64,000 nt of DNA from Streptomyces sp. CB02923 (GTDB lineage Bacteria; Actinomycetota; Actinomycetes; Streptomycetales; Streptomycetaceae). The stretch spans positions 372,001-436,000 of the forward strand of contig NZ_LWKZ01000025.1 in the NCBI RefSeq assembly GCF_001905005.1. Reading direction: 5' to 3'. The notes beneath the pieces are model-generated. The model had not been told where the DNA came from. It made no database searches and saw only the letters and a list, made by a program, of their open reading frames with translations. Below, in pieces: positions 27,979-36,422 of this stretch; the first letter of the stretch is position 1, and every line of letters begins with the position of its first letter. Position numbers and translations under genes: made by a program.

Positions 27979-29268
27979 TCAGCCGCGCCCGGCCGCCGCA
28001 GCCTCCGCCTCAGCGCTGCCGACGCCATCGCCTCCTGAACCTCCCCGGCCTCCCAGACCTCTCAGACCTCCCGAAGCGACGACCCGACCGCTCTGATCCA
28101 CCCGTCCGTTCCGGCTCTCCCGACGGCTCCTGCGCTCAAGCGCTCCCGCGATGACCGCGACGCCCAGTGCCAGGACGGTCATCCCCACGCCGACCCAGTT
28201 CGGTGCGGTCAGTCCCAGCCCGGCCGAGATGACGAGTCCGCCGAGCCAGGCGGCCAGCGCGTTACCGAAGTTGAAGGCCGCGATGTTGCCGACCGAGGCG
28301 AGGGTGGGGGCGGCCGCCGCCTGGTCCATGATCCGCTTCTGCAGCGGCGGTACGGTCGCGAAACCGAAGGCACCGATGAGGGCGATGGTGAGGGTTGCGG
28401 CAGCCTTGTCGTGCGCTGCGAAGCTGAATGCGGCCAGCGAGGCCGCGAGCCCGACCAGCGACACGTACAGCATCGGCATCATGTGGCGGTCGGTGAACCG
28501 TCCGGAAACCAGGTTGCCGGCCACCATTCCCAGACCGAAGACGGCCGTGAGCCAGATGACGGACGACGGTGCAAAACCGGCGACCTCGGTCATCATCGAG
28601 GCGAGGTAGGTGACGGCGGCGAAGACGCCGCCGAAGCCGAGGATCGTCATCAGCATCGCCAGCCCGACCTGGGGGTTACGGAAGACGGCGATCTCCTGGC
28701 CGATCGGGGAGGACGCCTTCACGCGCTGGGCAGGGACCAGCTTGGCGACACCGAGCAGGCCGAGCACGCCCAGGATCGCGATGGCGACGAAGGTGGCACG
28801 CCAGTTGATCTGCTGGGCGAGCAGGGTTCCGAACGGTACGCCCACGACGTTGGCGACGGTCAGTCCGGCGAACATCATCGAGATGGCTCCGGCCCGCTTG
28901 TGCGACGCGACGAGGTCGGCGGCCACCAGCGACCCGATGCCGAAGAACGCGCCGTGGGCAAAGGACGAAACGATCCGTCCGGCCAGCATCAACGCGAAGG
29001 TCGGCGCCACAGCGGTGAGCAGGTTGCCCACCACGAACAGGCCCATCAGCAACATCAGCATCTGCTTACGGGTCATGCGGGCGCCGAGGACGGTCATCAG
29101 CGGGGCGCCGACGACGACACCGAGCGCGTACAGGGTGGTCGCGTACCCGGCCAGGGGGATGGAGACACCGAAGCCCGCGGCCACATCGGGCAGCAGCCCC
29201 ATCACCGCGAACTCGGTCATCCCGATCCCGAAGGCGCCGATGGTGAGCGCCAGAAGAGCGAGCGGCAT
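27979..29268 (-). CDS. MFS drug/metabolite exporter (DHA1-like)
   Basis: Major-facilitator transporter of 429 residues with twelve predicted helices, AraJ/DHA1-like. The N-terminus MPLALLALTIGAFGIGMTEF and the loop GARMTRKQMLML (motif A region) are characteristic. About 45 C-terminal residues are Gly/Ala/Glu-rich and probably cytoplasmic. AAGGGA stands 6 nt before the ATG at 29268. It is divergent from a MarR-family gene across a 134-bp gap, the usual layout for a repressor and its exporter. Substrate unknown. Confidence 0.9.
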   Translation of the reverse strand: MPLALLALTIGAFGIGMTEFAVMGLLPDVAAGFGVSIPLAGYATTLYALGVVVGAPLMTVLGARMTRKQMLMLLMGLFVVGNLLTAVAPTFALMLAGRIVSSFAHGAFFGIGSLVAADLVASHKRAGAISMMFAGLTVANVVGVPFGTLLAQQINWRATFVAIAILGVLGLLGVAKLVPAQRVKASSPIGQEIAVFRNPQVGLAMLMTILGFGGVFAAVTYLASMMTEVAGFAPSSVIWLTAVFGLGMVAGNLVSGRFTDRHMMPMLYVSLVGLAASLAAFSFAAHDKAAATLTIALIGAFGFATVPPLQKRIMDQAAAAPTLASVGNIAAFNFGNALAAWLGGLVISAGLGLTAPNWVGVGMTVLALGVAVIAGALERRSRRESRNGRVDQSGRVVASGGLRGLGGRGGSGGDGVGSAEAEAAAAGRG

Positions 29269-29402
29269 GACGGATCCCTTCGAATGATTGCATTGAGCTT
29301 TAACGAGCGTCGACAATAATTGCAGACGCGGGTTACTTGCAAGCGCGGGCTATTTCGAAAGTGTCCTATCCTGGTTCGTACGACCTGTAAGGAGGTCCCT
29401 CG
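29269..29402. promoter_or_regulatory. Shared MFS/MarR control region
   Basis: This gap is AT-richer than its surroundings. It holds ATTGCA (around 29287), AATTGCAG (around 29319) and the palindrome CTTGCAAG (29336-29343), candidate half-sites for the MarR protein. AAGGAGGT precedes the MarR start. Confidence 0.45.
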
Positions 29403-30041
29403 ATGACGCAGCAGACCCGGCGGGCGCCGCGGCAGGACGGGCAGCGGACGGGGCAGGACGGGCAGCGCCGCCAGGAGCGGGCAGCGACCGGGAGCACGGC
29501 CGCGGACGCGACCACGCGCGCGAGCAAGCACACAAGCCCGGCCAAGGACAGGCACACGGCCACGGAGGAGCCGGGCCAGGGCTGCCCGGCCGGCGTCGGC
29601 TCGGCCCCGGCCCTCGCCCAGGGCTGGTGCGCCCTCTCCGCTCTGCACGGCCGCATCGAGTCGCACATCGAGCGCGCGCTGCAGACCCGGCACGACCTGA
29701 GCGTCCGGGAGTTCTCCGTACTGAACGTGCTCAGCGAGCAGCACGACGGCCCGGGCGGCCACCTCCGGATGCACCAGGTCGCCGACTCGGTCGTACTCAG
29801 CCAGAGCGCCACCACCCGCCTGGTCACCCGGCTGGAAGAGCGTCGGCTGCTCTCCCGGTACCTGTGCCCCGACGACCGGCGCGGCATCTACACCAACGTC
29901 ACCGACGAGGGACGCCAACTTCTCGAAGAGGCCCGGCCCACGCACGACGCGGCGCTGCGCGAAGCACTCCAGGACGCCGCAAAGCGCCCCGAACTGGCCC
30001 CTCTGGTGACCGCGGTGGAAACCCTCGCCCCGCCCGCCTGA
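29403..30041 (+). CDS. MarR-family regulator with long N-terminal extension
   Basis: MarR winged-helix repressor of 212 residues. The DNA-binding core is at about residues 95-165 (REFSVLNVLSEQHDG, then LSQSATTRLVTRLEERRLL and the wing with DRRGIYTNVT). The first 65 residues are Gln/Arg/Ala-rich and outside the usual MarR fold. The start is well supported by AAGGAGGT 6 nt upstream. It probably represses the divergent MFS exporter and itself in the absence of a phenolic or drug ligand. Confidence 0.9.
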   Translation: MTQQTRRAPRQDGQRTGQDGQRRQERAATGSTAADATTRASKHTSPAKDRHTATEEPGQGCPAGVGSAPALAQGWCALSALHGRIESHIERALQTRHDLSVREFSVLNVLSEQHDGPGGHLRMHQVADSVVLSQSATTRLVTRLEERRLLSRYLCPDDRRGIYTNVTDEGRQLLEEARPTHDAALREALQDAAKRPELAPLVTAVETLAPPA

Positions 30042-30065
30042 ACAGGGGTGCGTAGGGTCCCGCTC

Positions 30066-30518
30066 ATGAGCGACATCGAGATCCGTCCCGCGACCGAGGA
30101 CGACCTTCCGGCCATCGTCGCGATGCTGGCCGACGACGCCCTGGGCGCCACCCGCGAGAGCCCGGACGACCTGGCCCCGTACCGTGCGGCGTACGAGCTG
30201 CTGGCCACCGACCCCAACCAGCACCTGGTCGTCGCCGTCCGCGGCGACCGCCCGGTGGGAACGCTCCAGCTCACGGTCGTTCCGGGGCTCTCCCGGCGGG
30301 GCAGCAGCCGCTCGATCATCGAGGCGGTACGCGTGCACGCCGACGAGCGGGGCGACGGTCTGGGTTCCCGGATGATCGAGTGGGCGATCACCGAGTCACG
30401 CACCCTCGGCTGCCAACTGGTGCAGCTCACCTCCGACGCGACGCGCATCGACGCCCACCGCTTCTATGAACGCCTCGGCTTCGAGGCCTCCCACCTGGGC
30501 TTCAAGCTCCAGCTCTGA
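30066..30518 (+). CDS. GNAT acetyltransferase
   Basis: GCN5-related N-acetyltransferase of 150 residues. The acetyl-CoA loop is in VHADERGDGLGSRMIEW at about residues 95-112, and the C-terminal RFYERLGFEASHLGFK is typical. It starts 24 bp after the MarR stop on the same strand, so the two may form one transcript. Substrate unknown (small amine or antibiotic). ATG 30066 gives the normal family length. Confidence 0.88.
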   Translation: MSDIEIRPATEDDLPAIVAMLADDALGATRESPDDLAPYRAAYELLATDPNQHLVVAVRGDRPVGTLQLTVVPGLSRRGSSRSIIEAVRVHADERGDGLGSRMIEWAITESRTLGCQLVQLTSDATRIDAHRFYERLGFEASHLGFKLQL

Positions 30519-30716
30519 CTTGGCGGCTCCTGCCCGGCCGCCCTCACACCCGCCCGCCCCCGGGCACCCGCTCAATCACACCCCGGGGGCCCGAGGCCCA
30601 AAAGCCCAGGCACCCGGCCCCAACCAGCACCAGCAGCACCAGGGCCAGGACCGACAGCGAGTCGGTGCAGCCCAGCACCACCGCTGCTCCCCGCTGCTCC
30701 CCGCCGTTTCCCGCCC

Positions 30717-31463
30717 TCACTCCTCGCCACCACGGTTACGCGCCCGCGCCCTGATCCGGTGCGCCTTCTGCCTGCAAGCCCCACCACAGAACCGCGCCGG
30801 CCGCCCCGTACGCGCGGGAGCGACGGAGCCCCCACACACCTCACACCGACTTTCGTTACGACCCGACACATGGTGCGGCAGTTTCGTCACACCCTTACCG
30901 TTCCGCAACCCGTCGCACATCAACGCCGTCATCCGCCCCTGCGGCGCCCCCGACGACATCTGCCGTTGCTCCATCGAAAGGCATCCGACCAGTAGCGTCA
31001 GGACATCCGCGAGGACGACGTCTTTCCTTACGCCGCCCGCCTCTTGAGCGCGCGCGAGCAGCACGCCCAGGGCGTCGCTGAAGGCGCGTTCGGTATGCGG
31101 TGAGGGCTCGTAGTTACCTTCGCCGGCCGCTTCCAGCGCGTCACACAGCGCCTTGTTACGTGACGCCAGCCGCACCACCGCGGCAAGGAACCGGAAGAAG
31201 ACGGCTACGGGATCCTCAGCATCCGCCAAGTCGTGGGCAGTGTCGGTGAACAGCCTCACCCGGTCGGCGACCGTGGCCCTGAACAGCGCTTCCTTCGACG
31301 GGAAATGGCGATAGACCGTGCCCGCGCCAACACCGGCACGTCGAGCGATCTCTCCGAGCGGAACCCCCAACCCCTGTTCCTCGAAGGCAGATCGGGCCGC
31401 CTGCAGCACCAGCTCCCTGTTACGCCGCGCGTCCGCCCGCGCAGGGGCAAGCCCCTCGCTCAT
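30717..31463 (-). CDS. TetR-family regulator with a C-terminal zinc-ribbon-like module
   Basis: TetR repressor, 248 residues. Residues about 12-60 form the helix-turn-helix (ARSAFEEQGLGVPLGEIARRAG, then TVYRHFPSKEALF). The ligand domain ends near residue 195. It is followed by CEVCG...RFCGGACRQKAHR, a four-cysteine pattern like the zinc-binding FCxxxCRQ modules found in small Streptomyces proteins. Such a tail is not part of ordinary TetR proteins. GGAGG stands 10 nt before ATG 31463; GTG 31466 is also possible. Targets unknown; a small divergent frame starts 95 bp away. Confidence 0.87.
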   Translation of the reverse strand: MSEGLAPARADARRNRELVLQAARSAFEEQGLGVPLGEIARRAGVGAGTVYRHFPSKEALFRATVADRVRLFTDTAHDLADAEDPVAVFFRFLAAVVRLASRNKALCDALEAAGEGNYEPSPHTERAFSDALGVLLARAQEAGGVRKDVVLADVLTLLVGCLSMEQRQMSSGAPQGRMTALMCDGLRNGKGVTKLPHHVSGRNESRCEVCGGSVAPARTGRPARFCGGACRQKAHRIRARARNRGGEE

Positions 31464-31558
31464 CACCACCAGGCCTCCTGAGAACCGTGGACTTCCGGAC
31501 CGAGCATTCCGCACCTCAAAACGGGTTGCTCATTCCGATTCTACGGGGGCCTCAAATC

Positions 31559-31771
31559 ATGATCACGAAAGGCCGCGTCATCGCGATGGCCGGAGCGGCG
31601 GGGCAGCAGGGCGGCGCGGTGGATCGCCCGCTGCCGACGGACGGCCGGTCGGCACGGGCCGCTAACACGGCCGACTCGGCCTCACTGGGCGCCGCCATCG
31701 AGGGGACGTATAGGCGTTTCAGCCTCCAGCCTGACCCCGGCTCCCCCGCCCTGCCACCGGAGTACGACTGA
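31559..31771 (+). CDS. Possible small protein (70 aa), unrecognised
   Basis: Open frame with GGGGG 9 nt before the ATG and divergent from the TetR gene. The product (ends FSLQPDPGSPALPPEYD) has no recognised domain or membrane segment. Composition is compatible with a real Streptomyces protein but does not prove it. Confidence 0.3.
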   Translation: MITKGRVIAMAGAAGQQGGAVDRPLPTDGRSARAANTADSASLGAAIEGTYRRFSLQPDPGSPALPPEYD

Positions 31772-32094
31772 ATGGAGTAGCCCCGCCAAGGCTGCAACGC
31801 CGCAGAGACGGCGGGCGCTCAACTCATAGTTCTGATAGGGGCGTTGGAGACCGAACGACCCACGGAAGAGCAATAGCCGATCGCCCTGGAGGGCATCGCC
31901 GCTGCGACCACCCTGGCCTTCCTGGCCTTCACCGATACTGAACAGCTCGCCGGCCAGGCTCTGAAGCTGGGCCCTGGCCTACTGCCCCCCGATACGACTG
32001 CGTCACGGCGGGGCCGCCGCCCTGAAGGGCCCGCTCGACAAGCTCGCCCGGGGAAGTGCCACTGCCCTAGATTTCGCGACGGCCTGTGGAATCC
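31772..32094. other. Stretch with possible gene remnant
   Basis: No intact gene. On the plus strand, about 31886-31996 reads as IALEGIAAATTLAFLAF followed by TDTEQLAGQALKLG with GC-rich third positions, but it lacks a start and is preceded in frame by a TAG (about 31874). This may be a decayed gene. Confidence 0.35.
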
Positions 32095-32108
32095 GTTTCA
32101 CGTGAAAC
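32095..32108. other. parS: parS centromere site 2
   Basis: Perfect GTTTCACGTGAAAC in a non-coding gap, 27 bp from site 3. Confidence 0.93.
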
Positions 32109-32135
32109 AGAGCCATGCCAACGAAGTTGGGGGCC

Positions 32136-32149
32136 GTTTCACGTGAAAC
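32136..32149. other. parS: parS centromere site 3, inside a 28-bp palindrome
   Basis: Perfect GTTTCACGTGAAAC extended by GGGGGCC on the left and GGCCCCC on the right (32129-32156). The long stem could also act as a terminator for the aminotransferase gene that ends at 32259. Confidence 0.92.
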
Positions 32150-32258
32150 GGCCCCCTTGCGCTGTACGGCAGAGGTGCTGCACAGCAGATGCGCTGTGCG
32201 GCAGATGCGCTGCGACGCCACACGTCGCGATGTGATGCGACGCGATTCGTCGGAACCC

Positions 32259-33413
32259 TCAGCCCGTGATGGCGTCATCCCAAGCCGCACCCGCCGCCGC
32301 GACCGCCCCGTCACCGTCCACCGCTACGTCGAGCGTCCGCAGGCCCGCCGCCAGGGCAGCGAGGGAAGCCAGCACCACACCGCGCTCCGCTGCCCGCCCA
32401 TAGTGGTTCACCCGGATCATCTCCTTGGCGAGCGCCCCCGCCGCGGCCTGTACGGGCACCGCGACCGTGCCGTCCGCCGCGTCCAGCGCAGCGGAGACGA
32501 TCTCGCGGGCGTCCATGTCCGCGGGCGCACGCAGCGTCGTGGCAGCCGGGGCCGCGTCCTCGTCATGCAGCACGTACGGGGACAGGGCACCAAGGGCGCG
32601 CGCCCCTGCGCGTACTGCTGCGGCAGCCGCCCGGTGCCGGGTGATGACCATGTCGAGGCCCTCTCCGTCGACACGGTCCACGGCCTGCTCCAGAGCGAGC
32701 ATCTCCAGCTGCGCCGGGGCGTGCGGCAGCGCGGTACGACCACCGTCGATCCAGCGCTCCTTCCAGTCCAGCAGCGAGAGGTAGGAACGACGGGGAGCCT
32801 GTTCGTTGGCCTCGATGCGCTCCCAGGCCCGGGGGCTCACCGAGACGGCCGAGACGCCCGCCGGCCCCGCCAGCGCCTTCTGCCCACCGATCACGCACAG
32901 GTCGACGCCCCACTCGTCGGTGAGCAGCGGCTCGGCGCCCACCGAGGCGACGGCGTCCAGCATCAGCAGCGCACCGTGCTCCCGCACCACGGCGCCGATC
33001 TCGGCGACGGGGTTGGTGTTGCCGGTCGCAGCTTCGGCGTGCACCAGGCTCACGAAGTCGATGGCGGGGTGTTCACGCAGCGCTTCCGCCACCTGCTCCG
33101 GGCGTACGGCCCCCGTGAACGGCGCGCTGATCGTGACGACCTCGGCTCCGCAGGACCGCAGCCAGCCGCCGAAGGTCTCGCCGTAAGGTCCGGTCACGAT
33201 GTTGAGTGCGGTGCTGCCGGGGCCCACTGCGGAACGGATGCACGCCTCCAGCGGGAGCAGCGCTTCGCCCTGGGTGGCCACCACATCGGCCCGGGTACGC
33301 ATCAACGCTGCGACCTTGTCCTCGATCCGCGCGAAGTGTCCGGCGGTGAGCGGCGGCAGGTCGAGCAGGTCCGGAGCGTCGGAGGTCGTGTTCACGGCGG
33401 TCGCGTCAGTCAC
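32259..33413 (-). CDS. Class V PLP aminotransferase (alanine-glyoxylate type)
   Basis: Fold-type I aminotransferase of the class V group (COG0075-like), 384 residues. The PLP lysine is K179 in CVIGGQKALAGPAGV, and the cofactor pocket HAEAATGNTNP is at about residues 126-136. It may transaminate alanine or serine with glyoxylate or an ureido-acid. GTG 33413 follows GGAAGG at 5 nt; the in-frame upstream extension is Arg/Pro-rich and not conserved. It is on the same strand as the beta-lactamase-fold gene 158 bp upstream. Confidence 0.85.
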   Translation of the reverse strand: MTDATAVNTTSDAPDLLDLPPLTAGHFARIEDKVAALMRTRADVVATQGEALLPLEACIRSAVGPGSTALNIVTGPYGETFGGWLRSCGAEVVTISAPFTGAVRPEQVAEALREHPAIDFVSLVHAEAATGNTNPVAEIGAVVREHGALLMLDAVASVGAEPLLTDEWGVDLCVIGGQKALAGPAGVSAVSVSPRAWERIEANEQAPRRSYLSLLDWKERWIDGGRTALPHAPAQLEMLALEQAVDRVDGEGLDMVITRHRAAAAAVRAGARALGALSPYVLHDEDAAPAATTLRAPADMDAREIVSAALDAADGTVAVPVQAAAGALAKEMIRVNHYGRAAERGVVLASLAALAAGLRTLDVAVDGDGAVAAAGAAWDDAITG

Positions 33414-33571
33414 GGTGGCCTTCCAGCGGTAGCGGGCCGCGGTGCGGCGCCTCCTGATATCTGGCTCGACTGTACGTCCGGGTCGGCAGCCCCTGCCGTA
33501 CGGGCTCGGTGCACGCTCGCCAGGCCTGCCCGCAGGACCGACTGTCCCTGCGGGCGGCCCCGACGTCACCA

Positions 33572-35083
33572 TCAGCGCCCGCGCCAGCCCCCTTGATCGA
33601 CCCCACCCGGCACCGGTTCAGCGGGCTCGTACGGGCCCCGGGTGAACACGAAGGTGCCTACGTCCAGGTGACTGACCGAGCCGTCCTCGGTACGGACGAT
33701 GCGCAGCCTCTCGCCCGTGAAGTAACCGTCCAGGCCGGTCCACGTGCCGTCGGGCTCCGCACGGAATCGCGAGCTGCGGCCTCCTGGACCCGACATGAGC
33801 GAGAGCTCCAGGGCTCGATCGGCGCCCAGCCGCAGCACATGCGGATTCGCGCCCCAGTACCACGGCCCGGTGAGCGCCAGCAGGTCCTCGTCCAGCGGGC
33901 CCGCCAGAGGGCGCCAGGGCTCGGGGATCCGCGGCTCCCGCTCCGCGACGATTCCTGCCAAGTCGACGGCGATGGCGCTGATGGCCGGGCCCGACGTGCA
34001 GTTCGCCAACGCGATACCTGCGACGTCCTCGGCCGCGTCGATCCACAAGGAAGCCAGGAACCCGGGCATGGACCCGCTGTGGCCGAACAGCAGGCGCCCG
34101 TTCCACCGCGCGAGCTGGAGACCGAGCCCGAAGCCGGCACTCCACTCCGCGCCCTCTGGCGGCACGGCCGGAGTGCGCATCTCGCTGAGGGTCGTGGCGC
34201 TGAGCACCCGGTCGTCGCCGCGGGCCAGGAATCCCGCCCATCGGCCCAGGTCCTCGGCCGTGGACCACAGCTGTCCGGCCGGGCTCATCAGACCGGTGTC
34301 CTGGGCGGGCTCCGGCAGCAGTACGTCCGCCCAGGGGTGTACCGCCCAGCCGTCGGCGTGCGGAGCCTGCGGCTGAAGCGTCGTACGGTTCATGCCCAGC
34401 GGCTCCAGCACCTCGCGACGCAGTACCTCTCCCCAGGGCTGCCCATCACGAAGGTGCTCGATGAGGGAGCCCAGCAGGGCGTAACCCGGGTTGGAGTAGT
34501 GGAACCCCCGTCCGGCGGGCAGGCGGCGCGGGTCCCCCTCGAAGAGGTCGCCGGGCCCCTGCCGCAATGTTCCGGGCGTCCGCTCCCACCAAGGCCCGCG
34601 GGCTTCGGCCGACAGCCCGGAGCTGTGCGAGAGGAGCTGGGCGATCGTCACCTCCGGAGTCGCGCTGCCCGGCACATGCTTGTCGAGCGGATCCTCCAGG
34701 GTGAGCAGCCCCTCGTCACGCAGCCGCAGTACCAGCACCGCGACGAACGTCTTGGTGATCGACCCGATCCGGTACTGGACATCCACCCCGCCGGCGGAAC
34801 TTCCGTCGGCCGCACTCCCGTCGGTGACGCCCCCATCGGTGGCGTCGGCAGTGGCCCCGCAGGACCCTGCCCACGCCACCTCCCCGCCCCGTATCACCGC
34901 TCCCGTCAGCGACGGCGCACGTCCGTCGGCCTGGCCGATCGCCAGCCGCCGCAGCAGCGCCCGATTCGTCTCCGGCAACAGCGCTCCGAACTGCTCCGCA
35001 CCGTGCTTTCCCGGGCCGCCTGAGCCCTCGTGCGGAACCAGCGGAACCAACTTCTGGGGCACATCGGACGATTTCGCGCTCAT
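33572..35083 (-). CDS. Serine beta-lactamase-fold hydrolase
   Basis: Penicillin-binding/class C beta-lactamase-related hydrolase, 503 residues. The nucleophile motif is S108-ITK in RIGSITKTF, and the YSN motif (196-198) is in FHYSNPGYALL. Further on are GHSGSMPGF and a C-terminal beta-rich domain of about 130 residues. No signal peptide or lipobox is evident, so it is probably cytosolic. ATG 35083 follows AGGAG at 5 nt. Esterase or peptidase activity is more likely than antibiotic resistance. It is divergent from the MerR gene. Confidence 0.87.
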   Translation of the reverse strand: MSAKSSDVPQKLVPLVPHEGSGGPGKHGAEQFGALLPETNRALLRRLAIGQADGRAPSLTGAVIRGGEVAWAGSCGATADATDGGVTDGSAADGSSAGGVDVQYRIGSITKTFVAVLVLRLRDEGLLTLEDPLDKHVPGSATPEVTIAQLLSHSSGLSAEARGPWWERTPGTLRQGPGDLFEGDPRRLPAGRGFHYSNPGYALLGSLIEHLRDGQPWGEVLRREVLEPLGMNRTTLQPQAPHADGWAVHPWADVLLPEPAQDTGLMSPAGQLWSTAEDLGRWAGFLARGDDRVLSATTLSEMRTPAVPPEGAEWSAGFGLGLQLARWNGRLLFGHSGSMPGFLASLWIDAAEDVAGIALANCTSGPAISAIAVDLAGIVAEREPRIPEPWRPLAGPLDEDLLALTGPWYWGANPHVLRLGADRALELSLMSGPGGRSSRFRAEPDGTWTGLDGYFTGERLRIVRTEDGSVSHLDVGTFVFTRGPYEPAEPVPGGVDQGGWRGR

Positions 35084-35195
35084 GGCACTCCTCGACAGAT
35101 CAATAACCGCGGTAAGAGCAAGAATGAGGCCCATCCCATCACCACTCCGCCGGAGTCGACCGATGCCCCCGGAGGGCGTCGCCCTGAACGTGACG

Positions 35196-35209
35196 TGACG
35201 TCGGCGTCA
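35196..35209. promoter_or_regulatory. Inverted repeat between serine hydrolase and MerR genes
   Basis: TGACG-TCGG-CGTCA lies 62 bp before the MerR start, in the divergent gap, with further GTGACGTGACG upstream. It is a candidate MerR operator. Confidence 0.4.
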
Positions 35210-35270
35210 ACGGCTACCGTCGTCGTGGCGCCCGGGAATAGCACCCGAGCCGGGCCGGACGGGGGCGGAC

Positions 35271-35699
35271 ATGCGGATCGGAGAACTGGCCGAGCGAGCG
35301 GGGACCACCACTCGCGCCCTCCGGTACTACGAGGCGCGCGGACTGCTCCATGCCGAGCGCACGGCCAACGGCCACCGTATCTACAGCGAAGCGGACCTGC
35401 GCCTGCTCCAGCAGATCCAGATGCTGCAGCGCTTCGGCTTCGAGCTGGAAGAGACCCGGCCCTTCGTGGAGTGCTTGCGCGCCGGCCACCCCGCGGGTGA
35501 CGCCTGCCCCGCCGCACTCCAGGTCTACCGCCACAAACTGGCCGAGCTGGACGCCTGCATCACCCAACTCCAGGACGTACGGGAACAGGTCGGCAGCCAA
35601 TTGGGCCGCGCCGAACAGGCCCTGAGCGCATTGGCGAACGCGTCCGCCCAGCCCGGCGGCCCCCATCCGCGATGCGAACTGAGCCGCCCCGACAGCTGA
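35271..35699 (+). CDS. MerR-family regulator
   Basis: MerR-type regulator of 142 residues. The winged helix is MRIGELAERAGTTTRALRYYEARGLL; a long dimerisation helix follows from about residue 80. The C-terminal part has two cysteines (DACPAAL, LDACITQ) that might bind a ligand, but the pattern does not match CueR or ZntR. GGGGGCGGAC precedes the ATG. It may control itself or the divergent serine hydrolase. Confidence 0.9.
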   Translation: MRIGELAERAGTTTRALRYYEARGLLHAERTANGHRIYSEADLRLLQQIQMLQRFGFELEETRPFVECLRAGHPAGDACPAALQVYRHKLAELDACITQLQDVREQVGSQLGRAEQALSALANASAQPGGPHPRCELSRPDS

Positions 35700-35731
35700 C
35701 CCCGGCCGACGCCGCCTTCAGTTCGCCCCCT

Positions 35732-36409
35732 TCACCCCAGCATCGCGATGGCTCTGCCGAGGCTGTCCTGCTCTTCCTCCGGGAGCCATCGCGCCGCATG
35801 AACTATGTGCAGCGCCGAGCGGAGCCGGGTTCGGTCCTCTTCGGAGCCGAGATCGCCCAGATACGCGGGCAGGATCAGCCCCAACGCCTTGAGATCGCGA
35901 CGCGCGCACAGCTTGGCCAGCAGCTCTGCCAGCAACGCGCTCACAGCTCCGAATGCCTCCCGCCCTCCCCGCGACTCGTCGTCCGCCGGTGCGGCAGCCG
36001 TCTCCCGCAGCCCTTCCGCGATGGCGAACCGGTTCCATGCCCCGTAGTCGCCGCCGGGCGCGCCCCGTACCTCCTCTGCGGCCCGGGTGAAGTACCCGTG
36101 TGCCAGAGCCGTATCGCCCAGCTCTCGGTGGGCACGCGCCATGTTCGCGTACAGAGAGGCGTAGAACCCGCTGACGCGTTCGTCACCCACCCGGTCCGCG
36201 CGGTCCAGGCACTCCTGGTTCCACCGGAGTGTGTCCTCCGGCGTGTCCTGATGCCGGGCCACGTAATGAGCAGCGATACACGCTTCGTAGTCGTCGCCCG
36301 CGTCCTGCCAGGCCGACAAGAACAGCCGACGTGCTGCGTCGTCCTCGCCGCGTGCCTCGGCTTCCATTCCTCGTACGCACAGCCGCACCACATGGTTCGC
36401 CGCATCCAC
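35732..36409 (-). CDS. Helical-repeat (TPR-like) protein downstream of the MerR-clamp gene
   Basis: Mostly alpha-helical protein of 225 residues with TPR-like segments (DYEACIAAHYVARHQ, LYANMARAHRELGDTALAHGYF). No catalytic motif seen. GTG 36409 is chosen because GGGGGAG stands 8 nt upstream; GTG 36436, within a parS site, would also be in frame. It begins 13 bp after the stop of the MerR-clamp gene, so both are very probably one transcript and the proteins may act together. Function unknown. Confidence 0.72.
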   Translation of the reverse strand: MDAANHVVRLCVRGMEAEARGEDDAARRLFLSAWQDAGDDYEACIAAHYVARHQDTPEDTLRWNQECLDRADRVGDERVSGFYASLYANMARAHRELGDTALAHGYFTRAAEEVRGAPGGDYGAWNRFAIAEGLRETAAAPADDESRGGREAFGAVSALLAELLAKLCARRDLKALGLILPAYLGDLGSEEDRTRLRSALHIVHAARWLPEEEQDSLGRAIAMLG

Positions 36410-36422
36410 GTCCCGCTCCCCC

